In this document: in pieces, positions 42,124-51,023 of the stretch
Numbering within the stretch: the first letter of the stretch is position 1
Layout of the letters: each line of letters begins with the position of its first letter
Assembly (NCBI RefSeq): GCF_000381885.1
Contig: NZ_KB907213.1
Span: forward strand, 62,001-126,000
Reading direction: 5' to 3'
DNA: 64,000 nucleotides
DNA from: Actinomadura atramentaria DSM 43919
GTDB lineage: Bacteria; Actinomycetota; Actinomycetes; Streptosporangiales; Streptosporangiaceae
The notes under the pieces: model-generated
Seen by the model: the letters and a program-made list of their open reading frames with translations, nothing else
Databases searched by the model: none
Told to the model about the DNA's origin: nothing
Program-made: the position numbers and the translations under genes

Positions 42124-42522
42124 ATGGCGCTGAGTGTGCCGCCCGCGCGGCGGGGAACCGTCCACGCCGCCGAATCCTGGCAGATTGTTCGTATTCGGGG
42201 CGAACTTGACTGTACTCGGGCGGACCTACTGCGTGCGCTGGTCGACGCGGCCCTGGACCCGGCGCGCGATCCGGGCGCCTCCCCGGGCTCCGGCCCGGGC
42301 TTCCACGCCGCGCGCCGCCCCTGCTCCGGCGGCCCGCCCCGCCTGGCCCTCGACCTCGCCGACGTGCCGTTCTGCGACTCCTACGGCCTCTCCGCCCTCG
42401 TCTACGCCGCCAAGCGGGTGCGGGCGGCGGGCGGCTCCCTCCGCGTCGAGGCCGCCTCCCGCCAGGTCCGCTCCCTGATCCGCCGCTGCGGCCTCGACTG
42501 CCTTCTCCCCCTCCCGGACTGA
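42124..42522 (+). CDS. STAS-domain anti-anti-sigma factor
   Basis: 132-aa STAS protein. Strand 1 WQIVRIRGELDCTRADLLRALVDAAL, an insert of about 25 residues rich in Gly/Pro (PGASPGSGPGFHAARR), then LALDLADVPFCDSYGLSALVYAAKRVRAAGGSLRVEAASRQVRSLIRRCGL. The Ser in FCDSYGL is the expected phosphorylation site. GGAGG-type Shine-Dalgarno upstream. Divergent from the RR-SpoIIE phosphatase, which is the natural candidate to dephosphorylate it; the RsbW-like kinase at 35579 could phosphorylate it, replacing the broken STAS neighbour. These partnerships are inference. Confidence 0.92.
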   Translation: MALSVPPARRGTVHAAESWQIVRIRGELDCTRADLLRALVDAALDPARDPGASPGSGPGFHAARRPCSGGPPRLALDLADVPFCDSYGLSALVYAAKRVRAAGGSLRVEAASRQVRSLIRRCGLDCLLPLPD

Positions 42523-42585
42523 CCCCGAGGCGACAACCCCAATACCCACCGCAACAAAACCCTCCACCGCCCGCCGTACGGGGGT

Positions 42586-42860
42586 GACGCGAACGCCACC
42601 CGCGCGGGGAGAAGGGGAGAACTCGTCCGCGCCGATCGCGAGAGCTTGTACCGCAATGCCCCTGCGCGGGGACGACGGCAGGGCGCAGCCGAACGGCGTG
42701 CGCGGCAGTGGTCCATCCCCGCGTGCGCGGGGATGGACGGGCAGCGCACGGCGTGGAACGCCTCAAGCGCGGTGTGCTCCCACGTGCGCGGGGAGCGTGC
42801 TGTCGGCTTGAGGCGATCAGCCGTTCGCCGGGGGACCATCCCCGCGTGCGCGGGGAGGGG
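42586..42860 (-). CRISPR. Degenerate five-repeat CRISPR array, type I-E-like repeat
   Basis: Five copies of a palindromic repeat with the invariant GCGCGGGGA begin at 42602, 42664, 42725, 42786 and 42848, giving periods of 62, 61, 61 and 62 bp (29-nt repeat plus 32-33-nt spacers). The best copies, about 42709-42737 and 42832-42860, contain CCATCCCCGCGTGCGCGGGGA; read on the minus strand this is TCCCCGCGCACGCGGGGATGG, the I-E repeat style of actinomycetes. Copies 1, 2 and 4 are heavily mutated in the left arm. No cas gene lies in the window. It overlaps the 3' end of the NUDIX gene. Confidence 0.85.
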
Positions 42861-43395
42861 CGGCGGGCTCGGTGGAATGGGTGTAGAGGACGGCGGCGAG
42901 GCTTGTTCCGCTCATCAAGTGTCCGGCGGCGATGAGGCGGTGGACGTCGTCGAGCGGGACCCATTCCACACGTGAGGACTCCCAGTCCTCGGTGGGCTCT
43001 CCGATGAACTCCGCCCCGTCCGCGCGGAAGATGTGGTGCCTGCTGTCGCTGATGCCTGGTGTGGGGGTAACGGTGAGCAACAGGCGTAGGGGGCCGGGCC
43101 GCCAGCCGGTCTCGGCCTCGGCCTCGCGCGCAGCGGCTTCGGCCGGGGTTTCGCCGTCCTCGATGCGGCCGATCGGGATCTCCCAGCCCCAGGCGTCGGT
43201 GATGAAGCGGTGCCGCCAGATCATCAGGACGCGCCGCGCGTCGTCCACGGCGACGACTCCGGCACCAGGTGGCGTTCGGATGAGCCGGTGATCCAGCGCG
43301 CGGCCCTTGCCGATGTCGACGTGCGCCGTCCGGATGTCCAGCCACGGGTCGGTGTAGAGCTTTTCTTCGGACTGGACGGTCCAGCGCACGCGCAC
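42817..43395 (-). CDS. NUDIX hydrolase with C-terminus read into a CRISPR repeat
   Basis: 192-aa NUDIX protein of the ADP-ribose pyrophosphatase-like group. LIRTPPGAGVVAVDDARRVLMIWRHRFITDAWGWEIPIGRIEDGETPAEAAAREAEAETGW holds the Nudix box GRIEDGETPAEAAAREAEAETGW; the first Glu of the usual EE pair is Ala here, while the RE and final Glu remain. The C-terminal residues APPRARGDGPPANG are encoded by the last CRISPR repeat and flank (42817-42860), so the original stop was lost or the array grew into the gene. Downstream of, and probably co-transcribed with, the NsdA-like regulator (46 bp apart). Confidence 0.9.
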   Translation of the reverse strand: MRVRWTVQSEEKLYTDPWLDIRTAHVDIGKGRALDHRLIRTPPGAGVVAVDDARRVLMIWRHRFITDAWGWEIPIGRIEDGETPAEAAAREAEAETGWRPGPLRLLLTVTPTPGISDSRHHIFRADGAEFIGEPTEDWESSRVEWVPLDDVHRLIAAGHLMSGTSLAAVLYTHSTEPAAPPRARGDGPPANG

Positions 43396-43441
43396 TCCCG
43401 AAGGGTCGGCTACGGAACTTACTGGCCACGGTATCGGGGTG

Positions 43442-44761
43442 TTACATCAGGACGTCGAGATGTTGCGCGGCGCGTGCGCGTAGGTCTCGAACGGCCCGGG
43501 TGTCGTATCTCGACAGCGCGTCAACGAGATCGCGGACACGCTCGGCGATCCGGCCGGACTCCATGCCGGCGGCACGGTCGAGCATCTGCTCTCCGACTGC
43601 CGCCGCGTGCTCGGCCTCGCCGCGCTGAGCGAGAATGTGCGCGAACGTCGCGAGCCGGTGAGCCTGGCCCCGGGTGTGGACGTCATCGGGTCTGAGCGCC
43701 TGCTCCGCGTGCTCTTGCGCGGCGCGGAGATCTCCAAGGCGGCGTAGGGCTTCAGCGTGCTGGGCAGCCACCAAGCCGGGCTGAACGTATCCGGTCTCGG
43801 GAGGCTCGTTTTCCGGGCGGATCTCAATACGGTGCGACCGTGCCATGTGTCGGTGGCATCCGGCGGTGTCGCCCATCCGGGCATATGCCTTGGCCTGAAG
43901 CGCGTGTAGATCGACGACGAGTGCCGGGGACAGGTGGCCGCGCGCTCCACGCAGAGCGGTCTCGGCGTACTGAACCACTTGCCGGTAGGTACCCCGGTAC
44001 ATTGCCTGGTTGGCGAGCAGCGCGACGACGTATCCGCCGAACGCCCTTGAGCCTGACGCCTTCGCCAATCGAAGAGCGTGCAGTAGATACCGCTGCGCGA
44101 CCGGCTGCTGATCGGCGTCGTAGGACGCGATGCCCGCCAGCGCGACGAGCCCGCCCACGGCACGGAACAGCTCGCGGCCGGTCGCGTCGTCGTACGTACC
44201 GCGTACGAGCGGTGCGACCTGCCGATGAAGGTAGGCGACCACGCGAGGCCTGACAGGAACGCCGCCAACGCGTCGGTACATCTGCTCGTAGCGTTCCCGG
44301 GCAGCGTGGATTCTCCGGACCTCGGCGGCACCGACGCGGAACGTGCCACGGTGGGAAACGTCCGTGTCATCGGGTGGGTTCTCCCAATCGAAAACCGGCG
44401 CGACGGCGGCGGGCCCTCTGAGCAGCTTCGTACGGCCGACGATGTCGGTCCGTTGATCGTCACCGCGCCACAGAGCCGTCGCGCGTGACAGCGCCGATTC
44501 GAGCGATGCGTCTGCCGATCCGGCCGCTGCTCGGTCCATGCCGATACTCGCGAGAGTGAGAACTCGTCCGAGGCGTTCGCCGAGGATTTCGCAGATCAGG
44601 TCCGGTCCGTCACCTCGGGGAATCGCGCTGTTCCGGACCCAGCGCGCCACGGACGTGTGGTCGTAGCGCGTCGCGCGGCCGCTGTTCATGCGGCTTGCCA
44701 GTCCGGCGTACGACATCCGAGCCTCGCCGAGAAGAGCGTCGAGCAGCAGATTCGGTTCCAC
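43442..44761 (-). CDS. NsdA-like regulator with helical repeat domain
   Basis: 439-aa protein. The N-terminus, NLLLDALLGEARMSYAGLASRMNSGRATRYDHTSVARWVRNSAIPRGDGPDLICEILGERLGRVLTLASIGM, matches the N-terminal domain of the actinobacterial NsdA/NsdB-type regulators (negative regulators of sporulation and antibiotic production in Streptomyces). The rest is TPR-like helical repeats (VALLANQAMYRGTYRQVVQYAETAL, LVVDLHALQAKAYARMGDTAGCHRHMARSH, RRLGDLRAAQEHAEQALRPDD, HAAAVGEQMLDRAAGMES). It is followed by a NUDIX gene, a pairing often seen for this family. Regulatory targets unknown. Confidence 0.88.
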   Translation of the reverse strand: MEPNLLLDALLGEARMSYAGLASRMNSGRATRYDHTSVARWVRNSAIPRGDGPDLICEILGERLGRVLTLASIGMDRAAAGSADASLESALSRATALWRGDDQRTDIVGRTKLLRGPAAVAPVFDWENPPDDTDVSHRGTFRVGAAEVRRIHAARERYEQMYRRVGGVPVRPRVVAYLHRQVAPLVRGTYDDATGRELFRAVGGLVALAGIASYDADQQPVAQRYLLHALRLAKASGSRAFGGYVVALLANQAMYRGTYRQVVQYAETALRGARGHLSPALVVDLHALQAKAYARMGDTAGCHRHMARSHRIEIRPENEPPETGYVQPGLVAAQHAEALRRLGDLRAAQEHAEQALRPDDVHTRGQAHRLATFAHILAQRGEAEHAAAVGEQMLDRAAGMESGRIAERVRDLVDALSRYDTRAVRDLRARAAQHLDVLM

Positions 44762-45033
44762 AACGCACCCCTGTTCATCTCGCGCACGCGCAGTGTAGGA
44801 GCATCGTCACCGTAAGCGACAGACTCTCGGCTCAATTGCTTCACACCCCGTGTGAACGCTGTCCCTCGCAGAGAGCGGTTCACGCCTGTTGGTGACGACA
44901 TCGCTGCCGACACGCTTGCCGCATGCGGACGTGGCGCACTGGCTGCGGCGCTCGCAAGAAACGCAGGCGGCCTTGCTCGGGCGTGGAGACGCCAGAGGTT
45001 TCGGGGCCTCGATCGGCTGTGGAGGTTCGACTC

Positions 45034-45378
45034 GTGGAGAGAGCGGAGGGCCCGTCCGAGAGGGCCGTCAGGATTGCCGGCGATCCTGTCGTGCGCGGGG
45101 TCGTCGGGGAACTGGAGAGGTACGGGGTTCGGCGGGGGGTGCGGGTGTCCGCTTGGTATGGCGGGGCGACCGGGCGGTGGTGGGCCCTGGTCGGGGAGGG
45201 GCTGGTCGAGGCCGGGAATCCCGCTGCGCTTCGTGCGGGTGTCGAGGGGTTCGTCGACGAGGTCGTGGCTCGGCGGGCTGGGGTGGCTCGGGGTTCGAGG
45301 CCGCCGCGTGGGCGTTATCGGCGGTCGCCTGTTCCGGTGGGTCCTCGCCGGGCGCTCGTGTTCGGGGCGGTCGTGTGA
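45034..45378 (+). CDS. Small hypothetical protein, first of a coupled pair
   Basis: 114 aa from a GTG with GGAGG 8 bases upstream. Core: VRIAGDPVVRGVVGELERYGVRRGVRVSAWYGGATGRWWALVGEGLVEAGNPAALRAGVEGFVDEVVARRAG, a plausible small alpha/beta domain. The C-terminus is basic (PPRGRYRRSPVPVGPRR). GTGA overlap with the next gene (45375) means coupled translation. It lies about 270 bp from the divergent NsdA-like gene. An earlier GTG at 45019 is possible. No family recognised. Confidence 0.6.
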   Translation: MERAEGPSERAVRIAGDPVVRGVVGELERYGVRRGVRVSAWYGGATGRWWALVGEGLVEAGNPAALRAGVEGFVDEVVARRAGVARGSRPPRGRYRRSPVPVGPRRALVFGAVV

Positions 45379-45725
45379 GTGCGTCGTTGCTGCCTGGGGC
45401 TATGGCGTTGGGGGACGTCGTTTCCTATCTGGCTGAACGGGCCGAGTGCGGGCGGTTCTCGTTGCATGCGCGGGCGCGGCCGGTGGTGGCGTGGCGGGCG
45501 GCGCGGCGGGATGTGCCGATCGAGGTCGTGACCGGGTACACGTGCCCGGTGTGTTCACCGTGCTGGTTCGTGCGCGGGGAGTTGGGCGGCACGGCCGTGG
45601 TGTGGAACGTCGAGAGATATGCGGGTGGCGCGACGGTGATGTTCTGCTTCCGCGAGCGTGAGGCGGGGGAGGTGGACCGGCTGTGGCGGCGCATCTGCGG
45701 TGGGGCTCAAGCGGGGGTGCGCTGA
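45375..45725 (+). CDS. Small hypothetical protein with CPVC motif
   Basis: 116 aa from the GTG overlapping the preceding stop. LGDVVSYLAERAECGRFSLHARARPVVAWRAARRDVPIEVVTGYTCPVCSPCWFVRGELGGTAVVWNVERYAGGATVMFCFREREAGEVDRLWRRI. A CPVCSPCW cluster could bind zinc or be redox active. It forms a two-gene operon with 45034-45378. No family recognised. The pair ends about 100 bp before a convergent gene. Confidence 0.6.
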   Translation: MSASLLPGAMALGDVVSYLAERAECGRFSLHARARPVVAWRAARRDVPIEVVTGYTCPVCSPCWFVRGELGGTAVVWNVERYAGGATVMFCFREREAGEVDRLWRRICGGAQAGVR

Positions 45726-45830
45726 GTCTGGCGCGGGGAGGGAATTGGCGGTGGCGCGGAATCGGGGCGGATGAGCGGGATGCTGGTGATGATCTTTGCC
45801 GGGTGGGTGGGGTGTGAATGTGGTGGTGCG

Positions 45831-46169
45831 TCAGGCGCTTTTCAGGGGGCGGCGGACGGCGCGGCGGGTGGCGCGGCGCTGGGCGACGGCGGCGCGGGCC
45901 GCGTTGAGGCTTTCGCGGACCTGGGCCGCGCCGCGGGCGGCGGTGGCGCCGTCGATCTTGCGGCCCGCGTAGACGGCGAGGACTTCGGCCACGGGCGGCG
46001 GCGTGTACTCCTCGCGGGGCTGGGGGACGACCGCGGCGACGGGAATGAGCGGCCGCGCGGGCGCGCTCGGCGGGATTCCCTCCGCGACGCGCTCGGCCGG
46101 AACGATAACGAGCGCGAGATGGGCGTGGCACCGGGGGCACTCCGCCCCCGAATGGGTTTCCGTGCTCAT
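45831..46169 (-). CDS. Hypothetical protein with N-terminal CxxC
   Basis: 112 aa from the ATG at 46169 (start uncertain; in-frame ATGs lie further upstream, for example 46178). AECPRCHAHLALVIVPAERVAEGI is zinc-ribbon-like with a single CPRCH knuckle. A proline-rich linker (PQPREEYTPPPVAEVLAVY) and a basic helical C-terminus (AAQVRESLNAARAAVAQRRATRRAVRRPLKSA) follow. The basic tail suggests nucleic-acid or membrane-surface binding. Function unknown. Confidence 0.65.
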   Translation of the reverse strand: MSTETHSGAECPRCHAHLALVIVPAERVAEGIPPSAPARPLIPVAAVVPQPREEYTPPPVAEVLAVYAGRKIDGATAARGAAQVRESLNAARAAVAQRRATRRAVRRPLKSA

Positions 46170-46293
46170 ACCCCACATCATTACCCAGGGGTCTGACATT
46201 CCATCCGCGCGGCCGGATCGGGCCACTTCGCAGTGGCGTCGCGGATGGGTTCGCGTGGCCGGTTCGTGATCGGTAAATGGCGCGCGAATCGGA

Positions 46294-47790
46294 TCAGCGG
46301 CCGGGCGGCGTCAGCGCGGCGCGCGACGGGGCCGGGTGCGGCCGCCGCGGCGTCGGGTGGACGTGCCGCGCTCCAGTGACGACCAGGGCGACGAACACCG
46401 CGAGCCACAGCGCCGTCCGGACGCCGCACCGCGCGTACCCGAGGCCGTACCCGACCGTCACCCACAGCAGCCCGAGCAGCAGCCGCCGCCACGGGTCGCG
46501 CTCGGCGCGGCGGCGGGCGCGCAGGGCGCGGTGCCGGAAGTCGCGGGCGAGCGCGCCGCCGGTCGCGCCGGCGAGCCGCGCGTACAGCTCGGGCAGCCGC
46601 GCGTCCGGTGCGGGGTCCGCGCCGCCCGGCCCCGCGCGGCGCGGACCCCGGCCCCGCCCCGCGTCCCCGGGGCGGGCGCCGCGGACCCCGGCGTCCTCGG
46701 CGACGTGGGCCCGCGTCCGCCAGGGGGTGAGGCGCGGGCGTTCGGCGGGGAACGTGCAGCGGCCCGCCAGCCGCAGGTCGCCGGTCGCGCCGAGGAGGCG
46801 GCACCGGGACAGGTCGACGTCGGTGAGCGCGAGGTGCGGGGCGCGGACGTCGCGCAGGGACAGCACGCGCGCGGGCTCGTCCGGCGGCTCGGCGACGCCC
46901 GCGAGGGGCCGGGCGAGCGCGCGGACGTCCAGGCCGCGCCGGAAGGACGCACCGGCGGCGTCGAGCGCGGCGGACCGGAGCCGGAAGTCCCCGCCGCCGG
47001 ACACCGCCGCCCGCCGCGCGGTGATCTGCGGCGCGGCCGCGTGGACGTGCAGGCCCTCGTGCGCGGTGAGCCCGTCGAGGACGAGCGCGCCGTGCGCGGC
47101 GAGCGGCCCGATCCGCGCGTCCCGCCGGAACCGCGAACGGTCCAGCCGCAGGTTGCGGCCGACCTCGACGCGGCGGAACGACGCGTGCCCGGTGAACCGC
47201 GCGCCGCGCAGCGCGAGGTCGCGGCCGAACCGGGCGCGGTCGAACGCGGCGGCGCCGACGAACGCGGCCCGGTCGAAGCGGGCGTCGGCGTGCCAGGACG
47301 TCTCGCCGAACAGGGCGTCGCCGCCGAGGACGGCCCCCTCGAACGACGCGTGCCGGTGGAACCGCGCGGTGTGGAAGGTGACGTTCCCGCCGAACCGGGC
47401 GCCGTGGAACGAGACGTGGCCGAGGAACCGCGCGTCGTAGAAGGACGCGTGCCCGGCGAACGCCGTCCCGTCGAAGGACGCGTCGCCCTCGAAGCACGCG
47501 CCGGTGAACGCGGCCCCGGCGGGCAGGACGGCCCGGTCGAAGCGGGCGCGGCCGAGGTGCGGGCGGCCGTCCGGCCCGCGCAGTGCCGCCAGGAGCGCGT
47601 CGAGGACGGGCGCGGGCACGGCGACGCCGCGCAGGTCGAGGTCGCGGCCGGGCCGCAGCCCGTCGAGGAGCCGGGCGAACCGGTCGGGCCGCAGGTGGGC
47701 GACGCAGCGGCCGGACGGGACGGCGGACCGCCCCGTGCAGCCGTCCACCGGACAGTGCGGCCAGTCCAGGGTGCTCGCTGAGGCGTTCAC
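46294..47790 (-). CDS. Pentapeptide-repeat-like protein with N-terminal zinc motif and C-terminal TM helices
   Basis: 498 aa. N-terminus CPVDGCTGRSAVPSGRCVAH is a zinc-knuckle-like motif. About residues 78-230 are pentapeptide-type repeats of the A(R/S)F-xG pattern (ARFDRAVLPAGAAFTGACFEGDASFDGTAFAGHASFYDARFLGHVSF...), predicted to form a right-handed beta helix. After a charged linker, two hydrophobic stretches near the C-terminus (LLLGLLWVTVGYGLGYARCG and TALWLAVFVALVVTGA) would anchor it in the membrane, so the helix faces the cytoplasm. No enzyme motif. Role unknown; some pentapeptide proteins mimic DNA or act in secretion. Confidence 0.8.
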   Translation of the reverse strand: MNASASTLDWPHCPVDGCTGRSAVPSGRCVAHLRPDRFARLLDGLRPGRDLDLRGVAVPAPVLDALLAALRGPDGRPHLGRARFDRAVLPAGAAFTGACFEGDASFDGTAFAGHASFYDARFLGHVSFHGARFGGNVTFHTARFHRHASFEGAVLGGDALFGETSWHADARFDRAAFVGAAAFDRARFGRDLALRGARFTGHASFRRVEVGRNLRLDRSRFRRDARIGPLAAHGALVLDGLTAHEGLHVHAAAPQITARRAAVSGGGDFRLRSAALDAAGASFRRGLDVRALARPLAGVAEPPDEPARVLSLRDVRAPHLALTDVDLSRCRLLGATGDLRLAGRCTFPAERPRLTPWRTRAHVAEDAGVRGARPGDAGRGRGPRRAGPGGADPAPDARLPELYARLAGATGGALARDFRHRALRARRRAERDPWRRLLLGLLWVTVGYGLGYARCGVRTALWLAVFVALVVTGARHVHPTPRRPHPAPSRAALTPPGR

Positions 47791-47989
47791 GCTGCCCGTT
47801 CTACCAAGGTGCGGGCTCGCCCGGAATCTGTCTGTTGGGACAGGTCGATGATGCCCTGTCGCCGAATGTCATTCCATGAGCCCGAAATCGAGTGATCAGT
47901 GGGAACCGGGGGCATGATCGACGTGTCTGACACTTCGCCGAAACACTGCCGTTCCGCTGCTGTTCACCTCGGACAGGGACGATTGCGTC

Positions 47990-50074
47990 ATGACCGTAAA
48001 CCCGGACCCCCTCCCGCGCGACGCGGACGCGCTGCCCGACGACAGGTTCCTCGACCGGGAGGAGAGCTGGCTCCGGTTCAACCAGCGCGTGCTGGAGCTG
48101 GCCGAGGACCCGGACCTGCCCCTCCTCGAACGCGTCCGCTTCCTGTCGATCTTCGCGAGCAACCTCGACGAGTTCTTCATGGTCCGCGTCGCGGGGCTCG
48201 CGCGGCGCATGGCGACCGGCCTGGCCGTCCAGTCCGCCAGCGGGCGGCAGCCGCGCGAGGTCCTGGAGCGCACGGCCGCCGTCGCGCACCGGCTGATGCT
48301 GCGGCACGCGGCCTGCTTCCACGACGACGTGTGCCCGGCGCTCGCGGGCGAGGGCATCGCGATCCTGCGCTGGGACGAGCTGTCGGAGACCGAGCGGGAG
48401 CGGCTGCGGCGCTACTTCCGCGACCGCGTGTACCCGGTGCTGACGCCCCTCGTCGTGGACTCGGCGCATCCGTTCCCGTACATCTCGGGGCTGTCGCTGA
48501 ACCTGGCGGTGATCGTCCGCGATCCGGACACGGACGCGACGATGTTCGCGCGGGTGAAGGTCCCGCCCGTCCTGCCGCGCTTCGTGGAGGCGTCCGCCGA
48601 CCGGTACACGCCGCTGGAGGACGTCATCGCCGCCCATCTCGGGCAGCTCTTCACCGGTATGCAGGTCGTGGAGCACCACGCGTTCCGGGTTACGCGGAAC
48701 CAGGACCTTGAGATCGACGAGGACATCAGCGAAGGGCTGTTGCAGGCGCTCGAACGCGAGTTGCTGCGCCGCCGGTTCGGGCCCGTGGTGCGGTTGGAGG
48801 TCGAGCGGTCGATCTCGCCGGGTGTGCTTGATCTGCTCACCACGGAACTCGGCATTGACGAGCAGCAGATCTACCGCGTCCCCGGGCCGCTCGACCTCGC
48901 CGGACTCGGCGCGGTCGCGGATCTGGACCGGCCCGAGTTGAAGTACCCGCCGTTCGTCCCGTCCAAGGAGGCGCTGCCCGCGGACGCGAGCATCTTCGCG
49001 GCGATCCGCGAGCGGGACGTGCTCGTCCACCACCCGTACGACTCGTTCGCGACGACCGTCCAGCGGCTCATCGAGGACGCGGCGATCGACCCGCGCGTCC
49101 TGGCGATCAAGCAGACGCTGTACCGGACCAGCGGCGATTCGCCCATCGTGGACGCGCTCATCGAGGCGGCCGAGGCGGGCAAGCAGGTCGTCGTGGTCGT
49201 GGAGCTGAAGGCCCGCTTCGACGAGCGCGCGAACATCGCGTGGGCGCGGAAGCTGGAGAAGGCGGGCTGCCACGTCGTGTACGGGTTCGTCGGGCTGAAG
49301 ACGCACTGCAAGCTCGCGCTCGTCGTCCGGCAGGACGCGGACGGGACGCTGCGCCGCTACTGCCACATCGGCACCGGCAACTACCACCCGAAGACCGCCC
49401 GGCTGTACGAGGACCTGGGGATACTCACCGCCGCGCCGGAGGTCGGCGAGGACGTCAGCGCGCTGTTCAACCATCTGACGGGCTACTCGCGGCAGACGTC
49501 GTACCACCGGTTGCTCGTCGCGCCGCAGAGCGTCCGGTCCGGACTCGTGCAGCGCGTGGAGCGGGAGATCGCGCACCACCGCGCCGGGCGGCCCGCGCGC
49601 ATCCGGGTGAAGTGCAACTCGCTCGTGGACGAGGTGCTGATCGACGCGCTGTACCGGGCGTCGAGCGCGGGCGTGCCGGTGGACGTCTGGGTGCGCGGGA
49701 TCTGCGCGCTGCGGCCCGGATTGCCGGGACTGTCGGAGACGATCCGCGTCCGCAGCGTCCTCGGCCGCTTCCTGGAGCACTCGCGGATCTTCGCGTTCGA
49801 GCACGGCGGCGACCCGGAGGTCTGGATCGGCAGCGCCGACCTCATGCACCGCAACCTCGACCGGCGGGTGGAGGCGCTGGTCACGGTCGTGGAGCCCGCG
49901 CAGCGCGCGTCGCTGGTCGAGCTGTTCGACCTCGCGATGGACGACGGCGCCGCGGCCTGGCGCCTCGCCGCGGACGGGACCTGGACGCGGGCGGTCGCGC
50001 CCCCCGGTGAGACACTTCTGGACGTCCAGACGCACCTGATCAAGAGCCGCCGTTGGAGAACCGTCGATGGATGA
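47990..50074 (+). CDS. ppk1: Polyphosphate kinase 1
   Basis: 694-aa PPK1, which polymerises the ATP gamma-phosphate into polyphosphate. N domain [61 protein letters not shown]-equivalent [74 protein letters not shown]; catalytic His in [30 protein letters not shown]-type [21 protein letters not shown] start. It overlaps mutT1 by 8 bp. The same ppk1-mutT1 order occurs in mycobacteria. A CHAD-domain gene lies directly beyond, forming a polyphosphate module. Confidence 0.97.
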   Translation: MTVNPDPLPRDADALPDDRFLDREESWLRFNQRVLELAEDPDLPLLERVRFLSIFASNLDEFFMVRVAGLARRMATGLAVQSASGRQPREVLERTAAVAHRLMLRHAACFHDDVCPALAGEGIAILRWDELSETERERLRRYFRDRVYPVLTPLVVDSAHPFPYISGLSLNLAVIVRDPDTDATMFARVKVPPVLPRFVEASADRYTPLEDVIAAHLGQLFTGMQVVEHHAFRVTRNQDLEIDEDISEGLLQALERELLRRRFGPVVRLEVERSISPGVLDLLTTELGIDEQQIYRVPGPLDLAGLGAVADLDRPELKYPPFVPSKEALPADASIFAAIRERDVLVHHPYDSFATTVQRLIEDAAIDPRVLAIKQTLYRTSGDSPIVDALIEAAEAGKQVVVVVELKARFDERANIAWARKLEKAGCHVVYGFVGLKTHCKLALVVRQDADGTLRRYCHIGTGNYHPKTARLYEDLGILTAAPEVGEDVSALFNHLTGYSRQTSYHRLLVAPQSVRSGLVQRVEREIAHHRAGRPARIRVKCNSLVDEVLIDALYRASSAGVPVDVWVRGICALRPGLPGLSETIRVRSVLGRFLEHSRIFAFEHGGDPEVWIGSADLMHRNLDRRVEALVTVVEPAQRASLVELFDLAMDDGAAAWRLAADGTWTRAVAPPGETLLDVQTHLIKSRRWRTVDG

Positions 50075-51023
50075 GATCCGCGCCGCGGGCGTGGTCCTGT
50101 GGCGGGCCGGGCCGGACGGCGTGGAGATCGCCGTCGCGCACCGGCCTTACTACGACGACTGGTCGTTCCCCAAGGGCAAGGTCGAGGACGGGGAGCACGT
50201 CGTCGTCGCGGCGGTCCGCGAGACCGTCGAGGAGACCGGCGTGACGCCGCACCTTGGCCGCCGCCTCACGACCTGCCGGTACACCGTGCGCGGGCGGCCG
50301 AAGCGGGTGGACTACTGGGCGGCGGAGGCGGACGGGGCCGCGTTCGCCGCCAACGACGAGGTCGACGCGCTCGACTGGCTGCCGCCCGCCGAGGCCGAGC
50401 GGCGGCTGAGCTACCCGGCGGACGCGGCGCTGCTGCGCGAGTTCACGGCCGGGCCCGCGCGGACGGTGCCGCTGGTGATCGTCCGGCACGGCTCGGCGGG
50501 CGACAAGCGGACGTGGCGCGGCGCGGACGAGCTGCGGCCGCTGGACGAGCGCGGCCGCGCCGAGGCGGTCGCGCTGGCCGATCCGCTGGCGGCGTTCCTG
50601 CCGCCGCCGATCCCGACACCGGGCGTCCCACCGGGCGCACCGGGCGGGCTGCCGGAGGGGGCCGCGCCGGGTGCGGGCGGTGGGGTGCGGGTCGTCAGCT
50701 CCGCGACGGCGCGGTGCGTGGAGACCCTGCTGCCGTTCGCGCGGCGGACCGGGGCGTCGATCACCACCGATCCCGTGGTGACGGTCGGGTCCGGGGACGC
50801 CGAGACCGGCGCGGCGCTGCTCGTGCGGCTCGCGGACGCGCGGCGGCCCGCCGTCGTCTGCACGCACGGCGAGCTGCTGACCGGGATGCTGCCCGGCCTG
50901 TGCGCCGCGCTCGGCGTGCCGCCGCCGCAGGACCCGGCGCTGGTGAAGGGCGGGTTCTGGGTCGTCCACCTCGACGCGGCGAGCGGCGGGGCGGTCGGGC
51001 TGGAGCGGCACGCCGGCCGCTAG
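50067..51023 (+). CDS. mutT1: MutT1-like NUDIX hydrolase with histidine phosphatase domain
   Basis: 318-aa two-domain protein as in M. tuberculosis MutT1 (Rv2985), which cleaves 8-oxo-(d)GTP and diadenosine polyphosphates. The NUDIX domain is at residues 1-130: [36 protein letters not shown] with a complete Nudix box ([22 protein letters not shown]). The histidine phosphatase domain is at about 140-318: [11 protein letters not shown] (RHG catalytic His) and [14 protein letters not shown] Pro/Gly-rich insert (about 178-205) interrupts the phosphatase fold. Overlaps ppk1 by 8 bp; its TAG stop overlaps the stop of the convergent CYTH-CHAD gene. Confidence 0.95.
   Translation: MDEIRAAGVVLWRAGPDGVEIAVAHRPYYDDWSFPKGKVEDGEHVVVAAVRETVEETGVTPHLGRRLTTCRYTVRGRPKRVDYWAAEADGAAFAANDEVDALDWLPPAEAERRLSYPADAALLREFTAGPARTVPLVIVRHGSAGDKRTWRGADELRPLDERGRAEAVALADPLAAFLPPPIPTPGVPPGAPGGLPEGAAPGAGGGVRVVSSATARCVETLLPFARRTGASITTDPVVTVGSGDAETGAALLVRLADARRPAVVCTHGELLTGMLPGLCAALGVPPPQDPALVKGGFWVVHLDAASGGAVGLERHAGR

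Noticed and set aside
44892..45725. 278-aa frame spanning both small genes (SLPTRLPHADVAHWLRR... start)
   Set aside because: The first 45 residues look plausible, but the middle is a shadow of the 45034-45378 gene and the end is the separate 45375-45725 gene. A short upstream gene cannot be excluded.
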